DNA of 64,000 nucleotides. Source: JBJXHC01 sp046160825. Lineage in GTDB: Bacteria; Bacteroidota; Ignavibacteria; UBA10030; UBA6906. Shown one piece after another: positions 52,614-60,141 of the stretch. The position numbers and the translations under genes were made by a program. The stretch covers positions 1-64,000 of the forward strand of contig JBJXHC010000058.1 in NCBI GenBank assembly GCA_046160825.1, read 5' to 3'. How positions within the stretch are numbered: the stretch's first letter is position 1; every line of letters starts with the position of its first letter. The notes under the pieces are model-generated. The model was not told where the DNA came from, ran no database searches, and saw only the letters and a list, made by a program, of their open reading frames with translations.

Positions 52614-53489
52614 ATGCGTTGTCTCATACTTCTCGTCATCCCTTTGATTGGTCTCCTGGTCTCTTGTGATGATCTGGGCGATCCGCCGTCGCCAATGTCA
52701 GGCCCCACACTTCAGGACACTCTTTATCTCGAGGTTTCCCAAGGGATCATCCTGCTCCTTGATGGCATCGGCCATGAATACGATCTGGAGGATACAGTCA
52801 GCGGAGTGATGAGACTGATTAATCTCGCCAGCAGTGTTCCGCTGCCGCTTTTTACATCGAATCTCCCACCAAACGGTTATTTCTTGTCTCGACTGGGCAT
52901 GCCTGCGGCACACTACTTCTACCCAGACGCCATCAGTCCCGCCGAATGGCACGACACTCTCGACTTGGGCGACACTCTCACATTCGGCGTAAGGTGGCCA
53001 TCAGTGGTGTTTACTGAGATCTCCCAATCGTCGGCCCTCAAGTCATTTTCTGGTATGTATCAGATTCAAGTCGGGTTGGGTGGCAGCCCCGCACTCGCTG
53101 GCCGACGACTCACCAAGTTTTTCCGGGTCACTGAAAACGGCGACCCGGCATCGGTAGGCCTCAACCGTCGCGGCCCGAGCGATTCCCTGTTGGTAGATCT
53201 GGTTCTGCGCAATCGCATCGGAGACCAACAATTGTACCACATAGATCGCCCAGATCCGGTTCAGCTTGTCTTTCTTGACCACGGTGACACCGCGTTCAAT
53301 CGATCATACCCCTTGCCATATTCGACCTTGGTTCTACCGCCTCACTCAGACAGCATTTTATTTCGACTTCACGTGGCAAGGAGTGACACAATGTTCTCAG
53401 GCATGCATGGCGGTTTTCACTTGTGGATTGTCCTCAAACTCCGTGAGCGCGAGTTCAGTCCCAGAGACACGTTCGTCTTTTTCCCATGA
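52614..53489 (+). CDS. Cassette 3: hypothetical lipoprotein
   Basis: 291 residues, GAGGA upstream of the ATG. A lipoprotein signal (MRCLILLVIPLIGLLVSC, Cys18) is followed by beta-rich sequence with acidic segments (DTLDLGDTLTFGVRW, PLPYSTLVLPPHSDSILFRLHV). No family recognised. The style is that of envelope lipoproteins in Bacteroidota-like genomes, so the cassette may come from a related organism. The stop comes 26 bases before the attC inverse core. Confidence 0.7.
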   Translation: MRCLILLVIPLIGLLVSCDDLGDPPSPMSGPTLQDTLYLEVSQGIILLLDGIGHEYDLEDTVSGVMRLINLASSVPLPLFTSNLPPNGYFLSRLGMPAAHYFYPDAISPAEWHDTLDLGDTLTFGVRWPSVVFTEISQSSALKSFSGMYQIQVGLGGSPALAGRRLTKFFRVTENGDPASVGLNRRGPSDSLLVDLVLRNRIGDQQLYHIDRPDPVQLVFLDHGDTAFNRSYPLPYSTLVLPPHSDSILFRLHVARSDTMFSGMHGGFHLWIVLKLREREFSPRDTFVFFP

Positions 53490-53514
53490 GACTTTACCTG
53501 GACTTTACGTTGCG

Positions 53515-53660
53515 CCCTAACCAGCGGCTTAACCCGACCGTAAGAAACGGAGTACGAATCAAATGCCATCGCACAAAACAAATGACTCAATCCTAGCTCC
53601 CCGCGTTGTGTACATGGAGGAGAAGGTTCATTACGGCGGGTTAGCCGCCGTCCGTTAGCT
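53515..53660 (+). repeat. attC site 3 (home type)
   Basis: Inverse core CCCTAAC (53515-53521) to core GTTAGCT (53654-53660), 146 bases. The core departs from GTTRRRY at the sixth base, but the next cassette starts TTAGCT and its own attC has AGCTAAC, so the variation belongs to cassette 4. Confidence 0.9.
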
Positions 53661-53679
53661 GGCGCAGGAATTATTCGAC

Positions 53680-54144
53680 ATGACTGGTACGTTTGTCTTA
53701 TTCGCTTTGCTGGTTTTCACTCAGCCAAGTCATCCGCAGACCATTTCAGCGGAAGCTAGAAAGCCCATGCCGGAAGTCGGTTGGGATTCGCTACAGAATA
53801 GAATTGTCTTTGCTAATCTTGCCCATCGAGCTGGTTTGGAAGCGACAGTTTGGGCATTTCTTACATTTGACTCAACAGGGGCTATCGACTCGGTAATAAT
53901 TCGTTGTATGTTTGAATATGAGGCAACAGCACATGTTACACCTTCTGAGCAGTTAGGCATTGCCGAGCGCATGTTTTCTCAACCTGTCCGAGAGGCTCTT
54001 GCCGGAACAAAGTGGTTCATACCAGAAGGGTTTTCTGGATGGTTCTCGCTTCGTGTTCAGTTTATTCAATCCGATGGCGATACTGGGCATCGACTCGTAA
54101 AGGAAGTCAACAAAATCAAGGTGAAGATTCCACCGACAAATTGA
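53680..54144 (+). CDS. Cassette 4: exported protein resembling a TonB C-terminal domain
   Basis: 154 residues with a signal peptide (1-20, ending SHPQT). The remainder follows the TonB C-terminal pattern: ARKPMPEVGW, AHRAGLEATVWAFLTFDSTGAIDSVII (key elements GLEATVWAFLTFD), VREALAGTKWFIPEGFSGWFSLRVQF. These are the strand-helix-strand elements by which energy-transducer proteins contact receptors. There is no membrane anchor or proline linker as in true TonB, so it could act as a free periplasmic or surface modulator. Similarity judged by eye. Confidence 0.6.
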   Translation: MTGTFVLFALLVFTQPSHPQTISAEARKPMPEVGWDSLQNRIVFANLAHRAGLEATVWAFLTFDSTGAIDSVIIRCMFEYEATAHVTPSEQLGIAERMFSQPVREALAGTKWFIPEGFSGWFSLRVQFIQSDGDTGHRLVKEVNKIKVKIPPTN

Positions 54145-54161
54145 GCAGGCTATCTCGCGCC

Positions 54162-54303
54162 AGCTAACAAGCGGCTCAACCCGACCGCATGAACGGAGCG
54201 CGAAACAAATGCTCACACACTTAGACACATCAATCATAGCTCCCCGCGTTGTGTACGTGGCGGAGAGTTTTCGTTGCGGCGGGTTAGCCGCAGTCCGTTA
54301 GGC
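54162..54303 (+). repeat. attC site 4 (home type)
   Basis: Inverse core AGCTAAC (54162-54168) to core GTTAGGC (54297-54303), 142 bases. GCGCCAGCTAAC is the reverse complement of the cassette 4 start GTTAGCTGGCGC. Confidence 0.93.
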
Positions 54304-54410
54304 GCCATGCAGAGATCTGCGTTTGTCGAGCGAAGAACCAAAGCACGAAGATTCAAGGACTGGATGATTGCGCGAGAAGCTTGGCAAGTTGGCAAAGAAT
54401 CGGAGAGCAC

Positions 54411-55115
54411 ATGACTAAGGATCTGATCAACAAGATCGCAAGAACGGCAGGGGCGCTGTATCTGATCGTGGTAGTAACCGGCATCTTCAGCCTCGTCTAT
54501 GTTCCATCGCAGATCACCGTACGGGGAGATGCACTAGCCACGGTCAACAATATCGTTGCATCCGAGCCGCTGTTCCGACTTGGCATTGCGAGTTTGATGA
54601 TCAACCAAATCGCTTTCTTGCTGCTGCCGTTCGTGCTGTACCAGCTACTTCAGCACGTGAATAGGAACGTTGCGGTGCTGATGGTGGCGCTCGCTGTCGT
54701 AAGCGTCCCCATCTCGATGGTTAGCATAGCGAATAGGCTCGACGTCCTGTCCTTGTTGAGCGGCGCTGGCTATCTGGACACATTCACGACGGACCAACTG
54801 CATGCCCAAGTGATGATGTCTCTCAAGGCTTATAGCAACGGGATTCTCGTCACCACGATTTTTTGGGGGTTATGGTTGTTGCCCTTCGGCTACCTGGTTT
54901 TCAGGTCGGGCTTCCTACCTAGGATCCTTGGGATCCTGTTGATGATTGGTTGCTTCGGAATCCTGATAGATGTGTTCGGGCGCTTACTCTTTCCGGGCTA
55001 CGAGGAGACAGCCATTTCGACCTACTTCGAAATGTCGTCGAGCTTCGGCGAGATCGGAATTTGTCTGTGGCTACTGATCATGGGCGTGCGCCAACGCACA
55101 GCATTGGCAACGTGA
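54411..55115 (+). CDS. Cassette 5a: DUF4386 membrane protein
   Basis: 234 residues from the ATG at 54411 (GGAG 8 bases upstream). Six or so membrane helices. NKIARTAGALYLIVVVTGIF, DALATVNNIVASEPLFRLGIAS and the C-terminal GFLPRILGILLMIGCFGILI are characteristic of DUF4386. The function is unknown. About 110 bases of leader separate it from the cassette start. No attC stands between it and the next gene, so both travel as one cassette. Confidence 0.88.
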   Translation: MTKDLINKIARTAGALYLIVVVTGIFSLVYVPSQITVRGDALATVNNIVASEPLFRLGIASLMINQIAFLLLPFVLYQLLQHVNRNVAVLMVALAVVSVPISMVSIANRLDVLSLLSGAGYLDTFTTDQLHAQVMMSLKAYSNGILVTTIFWGLWLLPFGYLVFRSGFLPRILGILLMIGCFGILIDVFGRLLFPGYEETAISTYFEMSSSFGEIGICLWLLIMGVRQRTALAT

Positions 55116-55252
55116 ATGTTCAAGCGCCCGCCGAAACCACGACGCCGCTCGTTCGCTGCGCCGCGTATGACGACGGATTTACACGGTGCCAGGTGCCGCA
55201 GACGCGTGCCCGAACCACTTGATACGAGAACCAAAAGAGAGGGGAACAGGAA

Positions 55253-55684
55253 ATGAATTCAATCGGAAATGCCGTGCGGGAACTTGAGGATGTGAAGGTA
55301 CCCGTGAAGCTGAAGCTCGCTGCGCTATGGACCGCGGTCATGTTTTGCTACATCTACGGAGATTTTTTCAGTCTCTTTCAAACCGGAAAGCTGGCGGGAA
55401 TGTTGGCAGGAAAAATTGAGCCTCTTGGCCCAGCGACTCAAGGGGTGTTATTGGGCGTCACGATATCAATGGCGATACCGAGTGTCATGATTTTCCTGTC
55501 CCTGGCATTGAAGCCTGGAGTGAATCGCTGGCTCAATATCATCGTAGGTGCGATTTATACGGTTTTTGTACTCATTACGATGCCGGGTGCCTGGACGTTC
55601 TATCTCTTCCTTGGAAGTCTAGACATGCTACTTACCGCATTGATTGTTTGGTATGCATGGCATTGGCCTCGGGTTGGCGCCTAA
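55253..55684 (+). CDS. Cassette 5b: DUF6326-type small membrane protein
   Basis: 143 residues, CAGGA before the ATG, four membrane helices. Family signs are VPVKLKLAALWTAVMFCYIYGDFFSLF and GVTISMAIPSVMIFLSLAL. Function unknown. The TAA stop at 55682-55684 lies inside the attC inverse core. Pairing with DUF4386 in one cassette suggests the two membrane proteins may work together. Confidence 0.8.
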   Translation: MNSIGNAVRELEDVKVPVKLKLAALWTAVMFCYIYGDFFSLFQTGKLAGMLAGKIEPLGPATQGVLLGVTISMAIPSVMIFLSLALKPGVNRWLNIIVGAIYTVFVLITMPGAWTFYLFLGSLDMLLTALIVWYAWHWPRVGA

Positions 55685-55738
55685 CAATTCATTCAATCCG
55701 AAGCCGCTTCGCGGCTCGGCTTAATTCAGGCGTTAGGC
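55679..55738 (+). repeat. attC site 5 (short, foreign type)
   Basis: GCCTAAC (55679-55685) to GTTAGGC (55732-55738), only 60 bases, close to the classic 59-base element. The stem is AAGCCGCTTCGCGGCTCGGCTT. Unlike the home-type sites, so the cassette was taken up from another integron. Confidence 0.93.
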
Positions 55739-55757
55739 GCGTGACTGAATCTTAAAT

Positions 55758-56321
55758 ATGGATCTAACTGAAAATATTCAGACGCTCAAACAATTTGTAG
55801 AGAGGGCGGACAAATTGGAGTCCCTCTCTTTTACGAAGCATGTGATAGCGAAACCCCCCTCAATAAAATTTGAATTTAATCAGGAAGCCTTCACCATTAT
55901 CCGTAGCGGACCTGATCGTGAATCTATTGACGCATTTGTTCTCACCCTACGCTTCTTTATTCAGAATAATGAACCGATATCCATCAAAAACATGGCCGCC
56001 CTCTTCAAGCAACTCCCATTGCCGGAGGAGGATCTAATCAAGATATCGGAGGGTCATGCAAAGCTCAATACGTTCCTCGATTCCGATGTATACTTCCAAT
56101 TAAAATCGGAAAGACCTACGCATCGTGCGGTGCTTGAGGCTTTCGTGTATGGTGATCTGGCACACTCTACACAGAGAACAGCTTTTGAGGCTGCCCAGAA
56201 GGAGCCTTTTCTGATATTCAATTCAATCTTCGATTCCGTTCTTCTGGAGTTGTTGCGTTATATTTTCTGGTTAAGATCTTGTTGTAAGTACGCGATTAAG
56301 CGCTTGGACGGATCCAAGTAG
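55758..56321 (+). CDS. Cassette 6: hypothetical protein
   Basis: 187 residues, no family recognised. It appears soluble and mostly helical (TENIQTLKQFVERADKLESL; DAFVLTLRFFIQNNEPISIKNMAALF) with a more hydrophobic C-terminus (FDSVLLELLRYIFWLRS). The segment ESIDAFVLTLRFFIQ recalls helical immunity-type or abortive-infection proteins only vaguely. It starts 25 bases after the cassette boundary, as usual for cassette genes. Confidence 0.6.
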   Translation: MDLTENIQTLKQFVERADKLESLSFTKHVIAKPPSIKFEFNQEAFTIIRSGPDRESIDAFVLTLRFFIQNNEPISIKNMAALFKQLPLPEEDLIKISEGHAKLNTFLDSDVYFQLKSERPTHRAVLEAFVYGDLAHSTQRTAFEAAQKEPFLIFNSIFDSVLLELLRYIFWLRSCCKYAIKRLDGSK

Positions 56322-56335
56322 TTGGGTGACCACGC

Positions 56336-56445
56336 GCCTAACAAGTCGTTCAAGCTGACAGGTCCGTTTGTCACGCGGCTTGCATTGTGGGAATCCAGGC
56401 AAGCCGCGCGCCAACCGTCCCTGCAGCTTAACTCTACCGTTAGGC
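56336..56445 (+). repeat. attC site 6 (foreign type)
   Basis: GCCTAAC (56336-56342) to GTTAGGC (56439-56445), 110 bases. Central stem GCGGCTTGC...GCAAGCCGC. The sequence differs from both the home type and site 5. Confidence 0.9.
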
Positions 56446-56478
56446 TTCAAATTGGGAGTATCGAAGAATGGAGGATAG

Positions 56479-56883
56479 GTGATTGAAGTCGTAGCTAGAC
56501 TTGTCTTGATTGGGGCAGGGGCTTTCTTGGTCGCGTTGGGATTTTCAGCGTTCTTAGCGCAGGACAAATTCAAATACTTCCTGTCTGCCTTTGCCACTAG
56601 TGCGCGCCTACACTTCATAGAGCTACTGATACGAGCGATTGTAGGAGCTTCCTTTGTCGTTTATGCGTCTAATTCAAAGTTTGGAGCTGCATTTTTGCTC
56701 ATAGGTGGCGTATTGCTTCTAACCACGTTCATAATGCTACTAACACCGTGGAAGGTGCATCGTAGATTTGCGGCCTGGTCTGTTCCAAAGGCGCTCGTCT
56801 TTACGCCTGTGATTGGTGCATGCTCAGTCTTGCTTGGGGTAGTTTTGCTTATTAGCATCTCAATGGGGTTGAAGCCTAACTAA
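56479..56883 (+). CDS. Cassette 7: small four-helix membrane protein
   Basis: 134 residues from a GTG start (56479) preceded by GGAGGATAG. Four hydrophobic helices (LVLIGAGAFLVALGFSAFLA, ELLIRAIVGASFVVYA, AFLLIGGVLLLTTFIMLL, VFTPVIGACSVLLGVVLLISI) make up nearly all of it. No family recognised. The last codons overlap the attC inverse core (GCCTAACTAA). Confidence 0.65.
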   Translation: MIEVVARLVLIGAGAFLVALGFSAFLAQDKFKYFLSAFATSARLHFIELLIRAIVGASFVVYASNSKFGAAFLLIGGVLLLTTFIMLLTPWKVHRRFAAWSVPKALVFTPVIGACSVLLGVVLLISISMGLKPN

Positions 56884-56962
56884 ATGTTCAAGCCGACCGC
56901 CGTCCCACCAGTTCGCACTTACCACCGCTGTCGCGCGGCGGCGGCTTAACATGGCGTTAGGC
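56874..56962 (+). repeat. attC site 7 (foreign type)
   Basis: GCCTAAC (56874-56880) to GTTAGGC (56956-56962), 89 bases. It has L-box pairing AAGCCGACCGCCG with CGGCGGCGGCTT. Confidence 0.9.
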
Positions 56963-56975
56963 GTCACAATCTACG

Positions 56976-57113
56976 ATGATGAGAGGCGTCCCGGTGAGCG
57001 AGTACAAAACGCCGACTGACATTCATCCGTGCCTAACCTACGCAGACGCGAATGCTGCGATTGACTGGCCCAGCTGGGCCTTCGGTTTCACGAAACGTCT
57101 GGTCGTGCCATAG
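56976..57113 (+). pseudogene. Truncated VOC-family (glyoxalase/bleomycin-resistance-like) gene
   Basis: A 45-codon frame reading SEYKTPTDIHPCLTYADA then NAAIDW and AFGFTKRLVVP, the first beta-alpha-beta module of a VOC protein of the PhnB/YkcA sort, then a stop at 57113. Normal members have about 120-150 residues. The rest is missing, so the gene was cut when this composite cassette formed. Confidence 0.75.
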
Positions 57114-57174
57114 GAGACGGTTAAGAAAATTGTTCTATCTCACGTTAAGTAATTAGCCATTGAAGGAGAGCATT

Positions 57175-57420
57175 ATGATAAGTTGCAGCAATTACGACTT
57201 TGTTGAAATAGCGTGCATGCATAGGTATCCCATTAAATTGACTATGAAAACTGGTGTGACTTTAGAGTGTATAGCCGTCGATACCAAGAACAATGAAGCA
57301 CGTCAAGAGTGCATCAAAGTGAATGTAAACGGAACCGAGACATTAGTGCGTTTAGATAGTATTTCTAAATTAGAAGTATGTGTTGAAAATCAGCACTTTA
57401 AAGAGATATATTTTAGCTAA
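57175..57420 (+). CDS. rof: Cassette 8: Rof-type Rho-binding antiterminator
   Basis: 81 residues from the ATG at 57175, which has AAGGAG 7-12 bases upstream; a TTG at 57160 is less likely. The sequence ISCSNYDFVEIACMHRYPIKLTMKTG, then ECIKVNVNGTETLVRLDSISKLEVC, follows the Rof/YaeO Sm-like fold (key pieces YDFVEIACMH and LVRLDSIS). Rof binds transcription terminator Rho and blocks RNA entry, reducing Rho-dependent termination. On a cassette it could relieve Rho termination along a long array with little translation; that is inference. Confidence 0.8.
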   Translation: MISCSNYDFVEIACMHRYPIKLTMKTGVTLECIAVDTKNNEARQECIKVNVNGTETLVRLDSISKLEVCVENQHFKEIYFS

Positions 57421-57582
57421 TTCACCGTACTTTACAAGCCGCTTTATCTGGCATGCAACAGTTGGCTCATGCCCGTTCCTCGCTAATATTAACCGGCAGT
57501 TTCCCGCCAGCTGGCTGGGCATTATGCCGTAAAACATCCCGTTTGGTTTGGGCGGCAGCTCTCAACAAGGAGTCGAAGATAA

Positions 57583-58098
57583 ATGGCGAATAGTGAGTGG
57601 TGGCAGCGCGGTCCAGTCGACGGCGTCCCCGCCGTCCTTCAACCAATCGCGCACATTCTTCTTCAAGTACGCGAGAGTGTCGGCGAGCTCGTCGAGCCTC
57701 TGACGGAGCAAGAGTGGAACGCCCGCCCCGCCGGGGTAGCCTCCGCCGCTTTTCACGTGCGACATATTGCCGGCGTCATCGATCGCCTCTTTACCTACGC
57801 CCGGGGGAACGGGTTATCGGCAGAACAACTCGCGGCGATTCAGTCGGAAGGTCAAGAACTTCTCACAGCGGACGTCGCGACAGTTCTGGGCGCCCTATCG
57901 ACACGAGTCGACACAGCCATTGCGGAGCTTCGCGAGATCGATGTGCCAACACTGAGCGACTTTCGCGGCGTGGGACGGGCCCAGCTCCCTTCGACTGTCA
58001 TCGGTTGCCTGGTGCATGGCGCAGAACACGCGATGCGTCACGTAGGGCAGCTTTCGGTTACCGTTCGTATAGTTCGAACTGGCACGCGTGAAGCGTGA
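57583..58098 (+). CDS. Cassette 8: DinB-family protein
   Basis: 171 residues. A four-helix DinB/YfiT-like fold is indicated by PIAHILLQVRESVGELVEPLTEQEWNARPAG, SAAFHVRHIAGVIDRL and VHGAEHAMRHVGQLSVTV, with three histidines placed as the metal triad (HVRH, HGAEH). The family includes thiol-dependent transferases. It is GC-richer than its cassette neighbours, suggesting a separate origin. No attC separates it from rof. The interval 57421-57582 shows no gene. Confidence 0.85.
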   Translation: MANSEWWQRGPVDGVPAVLQPIAHILLQVRESVGELVEPLTEQEWNARPAGVASAAFHVRHIAGVIDRLFTYARGNGLSAEQLAAIQSEGQELLTADVATVLGALSTRVDTAIAELREIDVPTLSDFRGVGRAQLPSTVIGCLVHGAEHAMRHVGQLSVTVRIVRTGTREA

Positions 58099-58120
58099 AT
58101 GTCTCTCAGCTTTCTGCGCG

Positions 58121-58288
58121 GCCTAACAAGCTGAATCGCCGCAGCCTAACCAGCGGCTCAAGCTGACCGAAGGAGCGGAAGTGAAAAGCAATGCCGTCGC
58201 ACAAAGAAAATAAATCATTCATAGCCTCCCGCGCGGTGTACGTGCGGGAGAATTTTCGTTGCGGCGGGTTAGCCGCAGTCCGTTAGGG
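58121..58288 (+). repeat. attC site 8 (home type) preceded by a partial attC
   Basis: A lone inverse core GCCTAAC at 58121-58127 starts a truncated site, followed after 16 bases by a second GCCTAAC (58144-58150). The second one begins a full 145-base home-type attC ending in GTTAGGG (58282-58288). Neither inverse core extends into a match with the cassette's 5' end (TTAGGCGTCAC), so the cassette is a recombinant. Confidence 0.85.
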
Positions 58289-58301
58289 CGCACGGAGAAG
58301 T

Positions 58302-58866
58302 ATGCATCAACTCCTCAAATTGGTTCTTATCTCTTTGGTAGGCGTTACAATCTGCCTTGGCCAAACAGAAAGAGATTCAACGCTGAGAACCTTGCTTTAT
58401 ACTGACAAGGGTCACTGGGTTGGACTGAGAGGGGGTCTTATTGGCGGAGACGAGAAACTCGCTGATCGCTGGACGGCCAACGCAATGTACGAGTGGCGTT
58501 TTGACAAATTCTGGTCATTGCCTCTTGAGGCATCAGCATTCAAGAGAGTGTCCGTAACTTGGGATGGAACTCAGCACTTTCGTCGAGTCCGAAAGTCTTC
58601 TCGCTTTGAGCATTGCTATCAAGCTAAGGTTTGGTCTAGGCCGCCCAGGGACAGACTTCTTTGCACAGACCGGCATTGGATCAGGTTCAATCTATCCGGT
58701 CGTACATTACGCTGGTGGTATCGAGTATGGAGTCACTGAAAGGGTTGCTGTCTGCGTACAAGTGAGGCGCTATGCACCCAACATTGATATCGACAAGAAC
58801 TTCTACTCAATCGGCGTGAATCTGAATCTGACGTCAGATAGATTGCGAGAGAGCTATCTTCAATAG
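58302..58866 (+). pseudogene. Cassette 9: frameshifted outer-membrane-type protein
   Basis: The ATG at 58302 (GGAG upstream) opens a frame with a signal peptide (ending CLGQT) and barrel-like sequence (GHWVGLRGGLIGGDEKLADRW). It stays coherent to about SVTWDG (near 58565) and then turns to nonsense, ending at 58739. A second frame takes over from about 58564 (STFVESESLLALSIAIKLRFG ... NFYSIGVNLNLTS), ending at 58866. The two halves together make a plausible 187-residue envelope protein. One base is therefore lost or gained near 58560, by mutation or sequencing error. Confidence 0.75.
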
Positions 58867-58884
58867 GAGCTCATTGCCCGTGCG

Positions 58885-58994
58885 CCCTAACCAGCGGCTC
58901 CCCGCCAAGCATGAGGCGGGGTTTCGTCCCGCTTTCACAACAGCGGGGCTCAACAAGCTAGCTGACGGATTGAGCCCCGACAAAAGAGTCGGGG
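58885..58994 (+). repeat. Degenerate attC 9 filled with palindromes
   Basis: CCCTAAC (58885-58891) and CAGCGGCT begin a home-type attC, but the rest is replaced by three hairpins: CCCCGCC/GGCGGGG (58900-58921), GGGGCTCAA/TTGAGCCCC (58945-58978) and CCCCGAC/GTCGGGG (58975-58994). No closing GTTRRRY core follows, so this site is probably dead. Confidence 0.75.
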
Positions 58995-59035
58995 CAAGCT
59001 GTTGGCGAATTGAATTTGCTCTGGTGCAGTAGAGT

Positions 59036-59353
59036 GTGAAAAAAAATAATCATATACTTAGCGGCGCAGGTGCGGGTAGTAAAAACAAAATCAGTCTACT
59101 CCGCAGCTTAGCCGCCGTGTTGAATGAGCGACAAGCGGCACACAAATGGCCAGCCACTATCGCCATTCGGAAGCAGCTGATTGCCGACGGCACACTTGTG
59201 CAAAATGGCGCCTTTTATGAGTTCACAAGAGATGTGGAGTTTTCTAGCCCTAGTGCGGCAGCGGCAGTCATCGAAGGCGGAAGCGCGAATGGACTTATTG
59301 AGTGGAAAACCCAAGACGGAAGAGTCCTCAAGGATCTCGACGAACAGGCCTAA
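59036..59353 (+). CDS. Cassette 10: DUF4357 domain protein
   Basis: 105 residues from a GTG at 59036; the ribosome site is weak. The C-terminal half, SSPSAAAAVIEGGSANGLIEWKTQDGRVLKDL, is the DUF4357 motif (key part SPSAAAAVI, then ANGLIEWK). The domain often ends restriction-related or GIY-YIG nuclease proteins but also stands alone. The N-terminal half (IAIRKQLIADGTLVQNGAFYEFTRDVEF) is the related repeat. The TAA stop overlaps a final inverse core at 59348, the last trace of the array. Confidence 0.8.
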   Translation: MKKNNHILSGAGAGSKNKISLLRSLAAVLNERQAAHKWPATIAIRKQLIADGTLVQNGAFYEFTRDVEFSSPSAAAAVIEGGSANGLIEWKTQDGRVLKDLDEQA

Positions 59354-59354
59354 C
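59348..59354 (+). repeat. Terminal orphan inverse core (end of cassette array)
   Basis: GCCTAAC overlapping the DUF4357 stop codon. No matching stem or GTTRRRY core follows in the 94 bases before the peroxiredoxin gene, so the last attC is truncated and marks the array's right end. Confidence 0.7.
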
Positions 59355-59448
59355 GCCTTTCTTCAACCCTCGCAGCAAAGATTTACAATAAAAGTCCAAG
59401 CAACAATATTTCTTTCCAATCAACTCCCCAATCATAGGAGGAATCACC

Positions 59449-60108
59449 ATGTCACTACGCATCAACGACCCGGCTCCGGATTTTACGGCAGCCACCACAG
59501 AAGGAACCGTCCATTTCCACGAATGGATCGGTGAACAATGGGCAATACTGTTCTCGCATCCCAAGGATTATACACCGGTCTGTACGACCGAGCTTGGATA
59601 CATGGCTCGGCTCGCGCCTGAATTCGCAAAGCGCAACTGCAAAGTCATCGGCCTCAGTGTTGATCCTGTGGAAAGCCACAAGGGATGGGCGAAAGACATC
59701 GAGGAGACCCAGGGTCATGCCGTGAACTACCCGATGATTGGAGACACTGATCTTGCAGTCTCGAAACTATACAACATGCTGCCTGCAGAAGAGGCTGGAA
59801 CATTCGAGGGCCGCACAGCCGCAACCAACTCAACTGTCCGCTCCGTTTTTATCGTCGGTCCCGATAAGAAGATAAAACTGATGCTTACATATCCCATGAC
59901 AACAGGACGTAACTTTGATGAGATCCTGCGAGTGCTGGACTCCATGCAGTTGACGATGAAGCACAGAGTGGCAACGCCTGTCAATTGGAAAAATGGAGAC
60001 GAAGTGATTATCGTCCCCGCAGTATCGGATGATGATGCGAAGAAGATGTTTCCTTCCGGGTGGAAAACCGTGAAGCCTTATCTGCGGCTGGTGAAGCAAC
60101 CGGTCTGA
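59449..60108 (+). CDS. Peroxiredoxin, 1-Cys/Prx6 type
   Basis: 219 residues with AGGAGG before the ATG. The peroxidatic Cys is in YTPVCTTELGYM (P-x3-x-C pattern), preceded by FSHPKDYTPV. The long C-terminal half with NFDEILRVLDSMQLT and FPSGWKTVKPYLRLV is that of Prx6-type enzymes, with no second conserved resolving cysteine. It reduces peroxides in the cytoplasm. It is the first chromosomal gene after the integron and has an independent start region. Confidence 0.93.
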   Translation: MSLRINDPAPDFTAATTEGTVHFHEWIGEQWAILFSHPKDYTPVCTTELGYMARLAPEFAKRNCKVIGLSVDPVESHKGWAKDIEETQGHAVNYPMIGDTDLAVSKLYNMLPAEEAGTFEGRTAATNSTVRSVFIVGPDKKIKLMLTYPMTTGRNFDEILRVLDSMQLTMKHRVATPVNWKNGDEVIIVPAVSDDDAKKMFPSGWKTVKPYLRLVKQPV

Positions 60109-60141
60109 TCCTCTCATCGCTTTCAGTGAATTTGATTATTT

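Larger units (their letters stand above)
50085..59354. mobile_element. Chromosomal integron: intI, attI region and cassette array
   Basis: Standard integron architecture: a leftward intI gene, an attI-like segment, then rightward cassettes separated by attC sites. Boundaries come from core sites GTTRRRY at 51184, 51880, 52585, 53654, 54297, 55732, 56439, 56956 and 58282. Cassettes are 51185-51880, 51881-52585, 52586-53654, 53655-54297, 54298-55732, 55733-56439, 56440-56956, 56957-58282 and a fused terminal pair 58283-59354. For cassettes 1, 2, 4 and others the leading bases are the exact reverse complement of the inverse core of the same cassette's attC, as expected when each is inserted as a circle. 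No resistance gene is present. Confidence 0.93.

Noticed and set aside
57597..58091. Arginine-rich frame overlapping the DinB gene
   Set aside because: A shadow of a GC-rich gene in another phase; no domain and no start signal.
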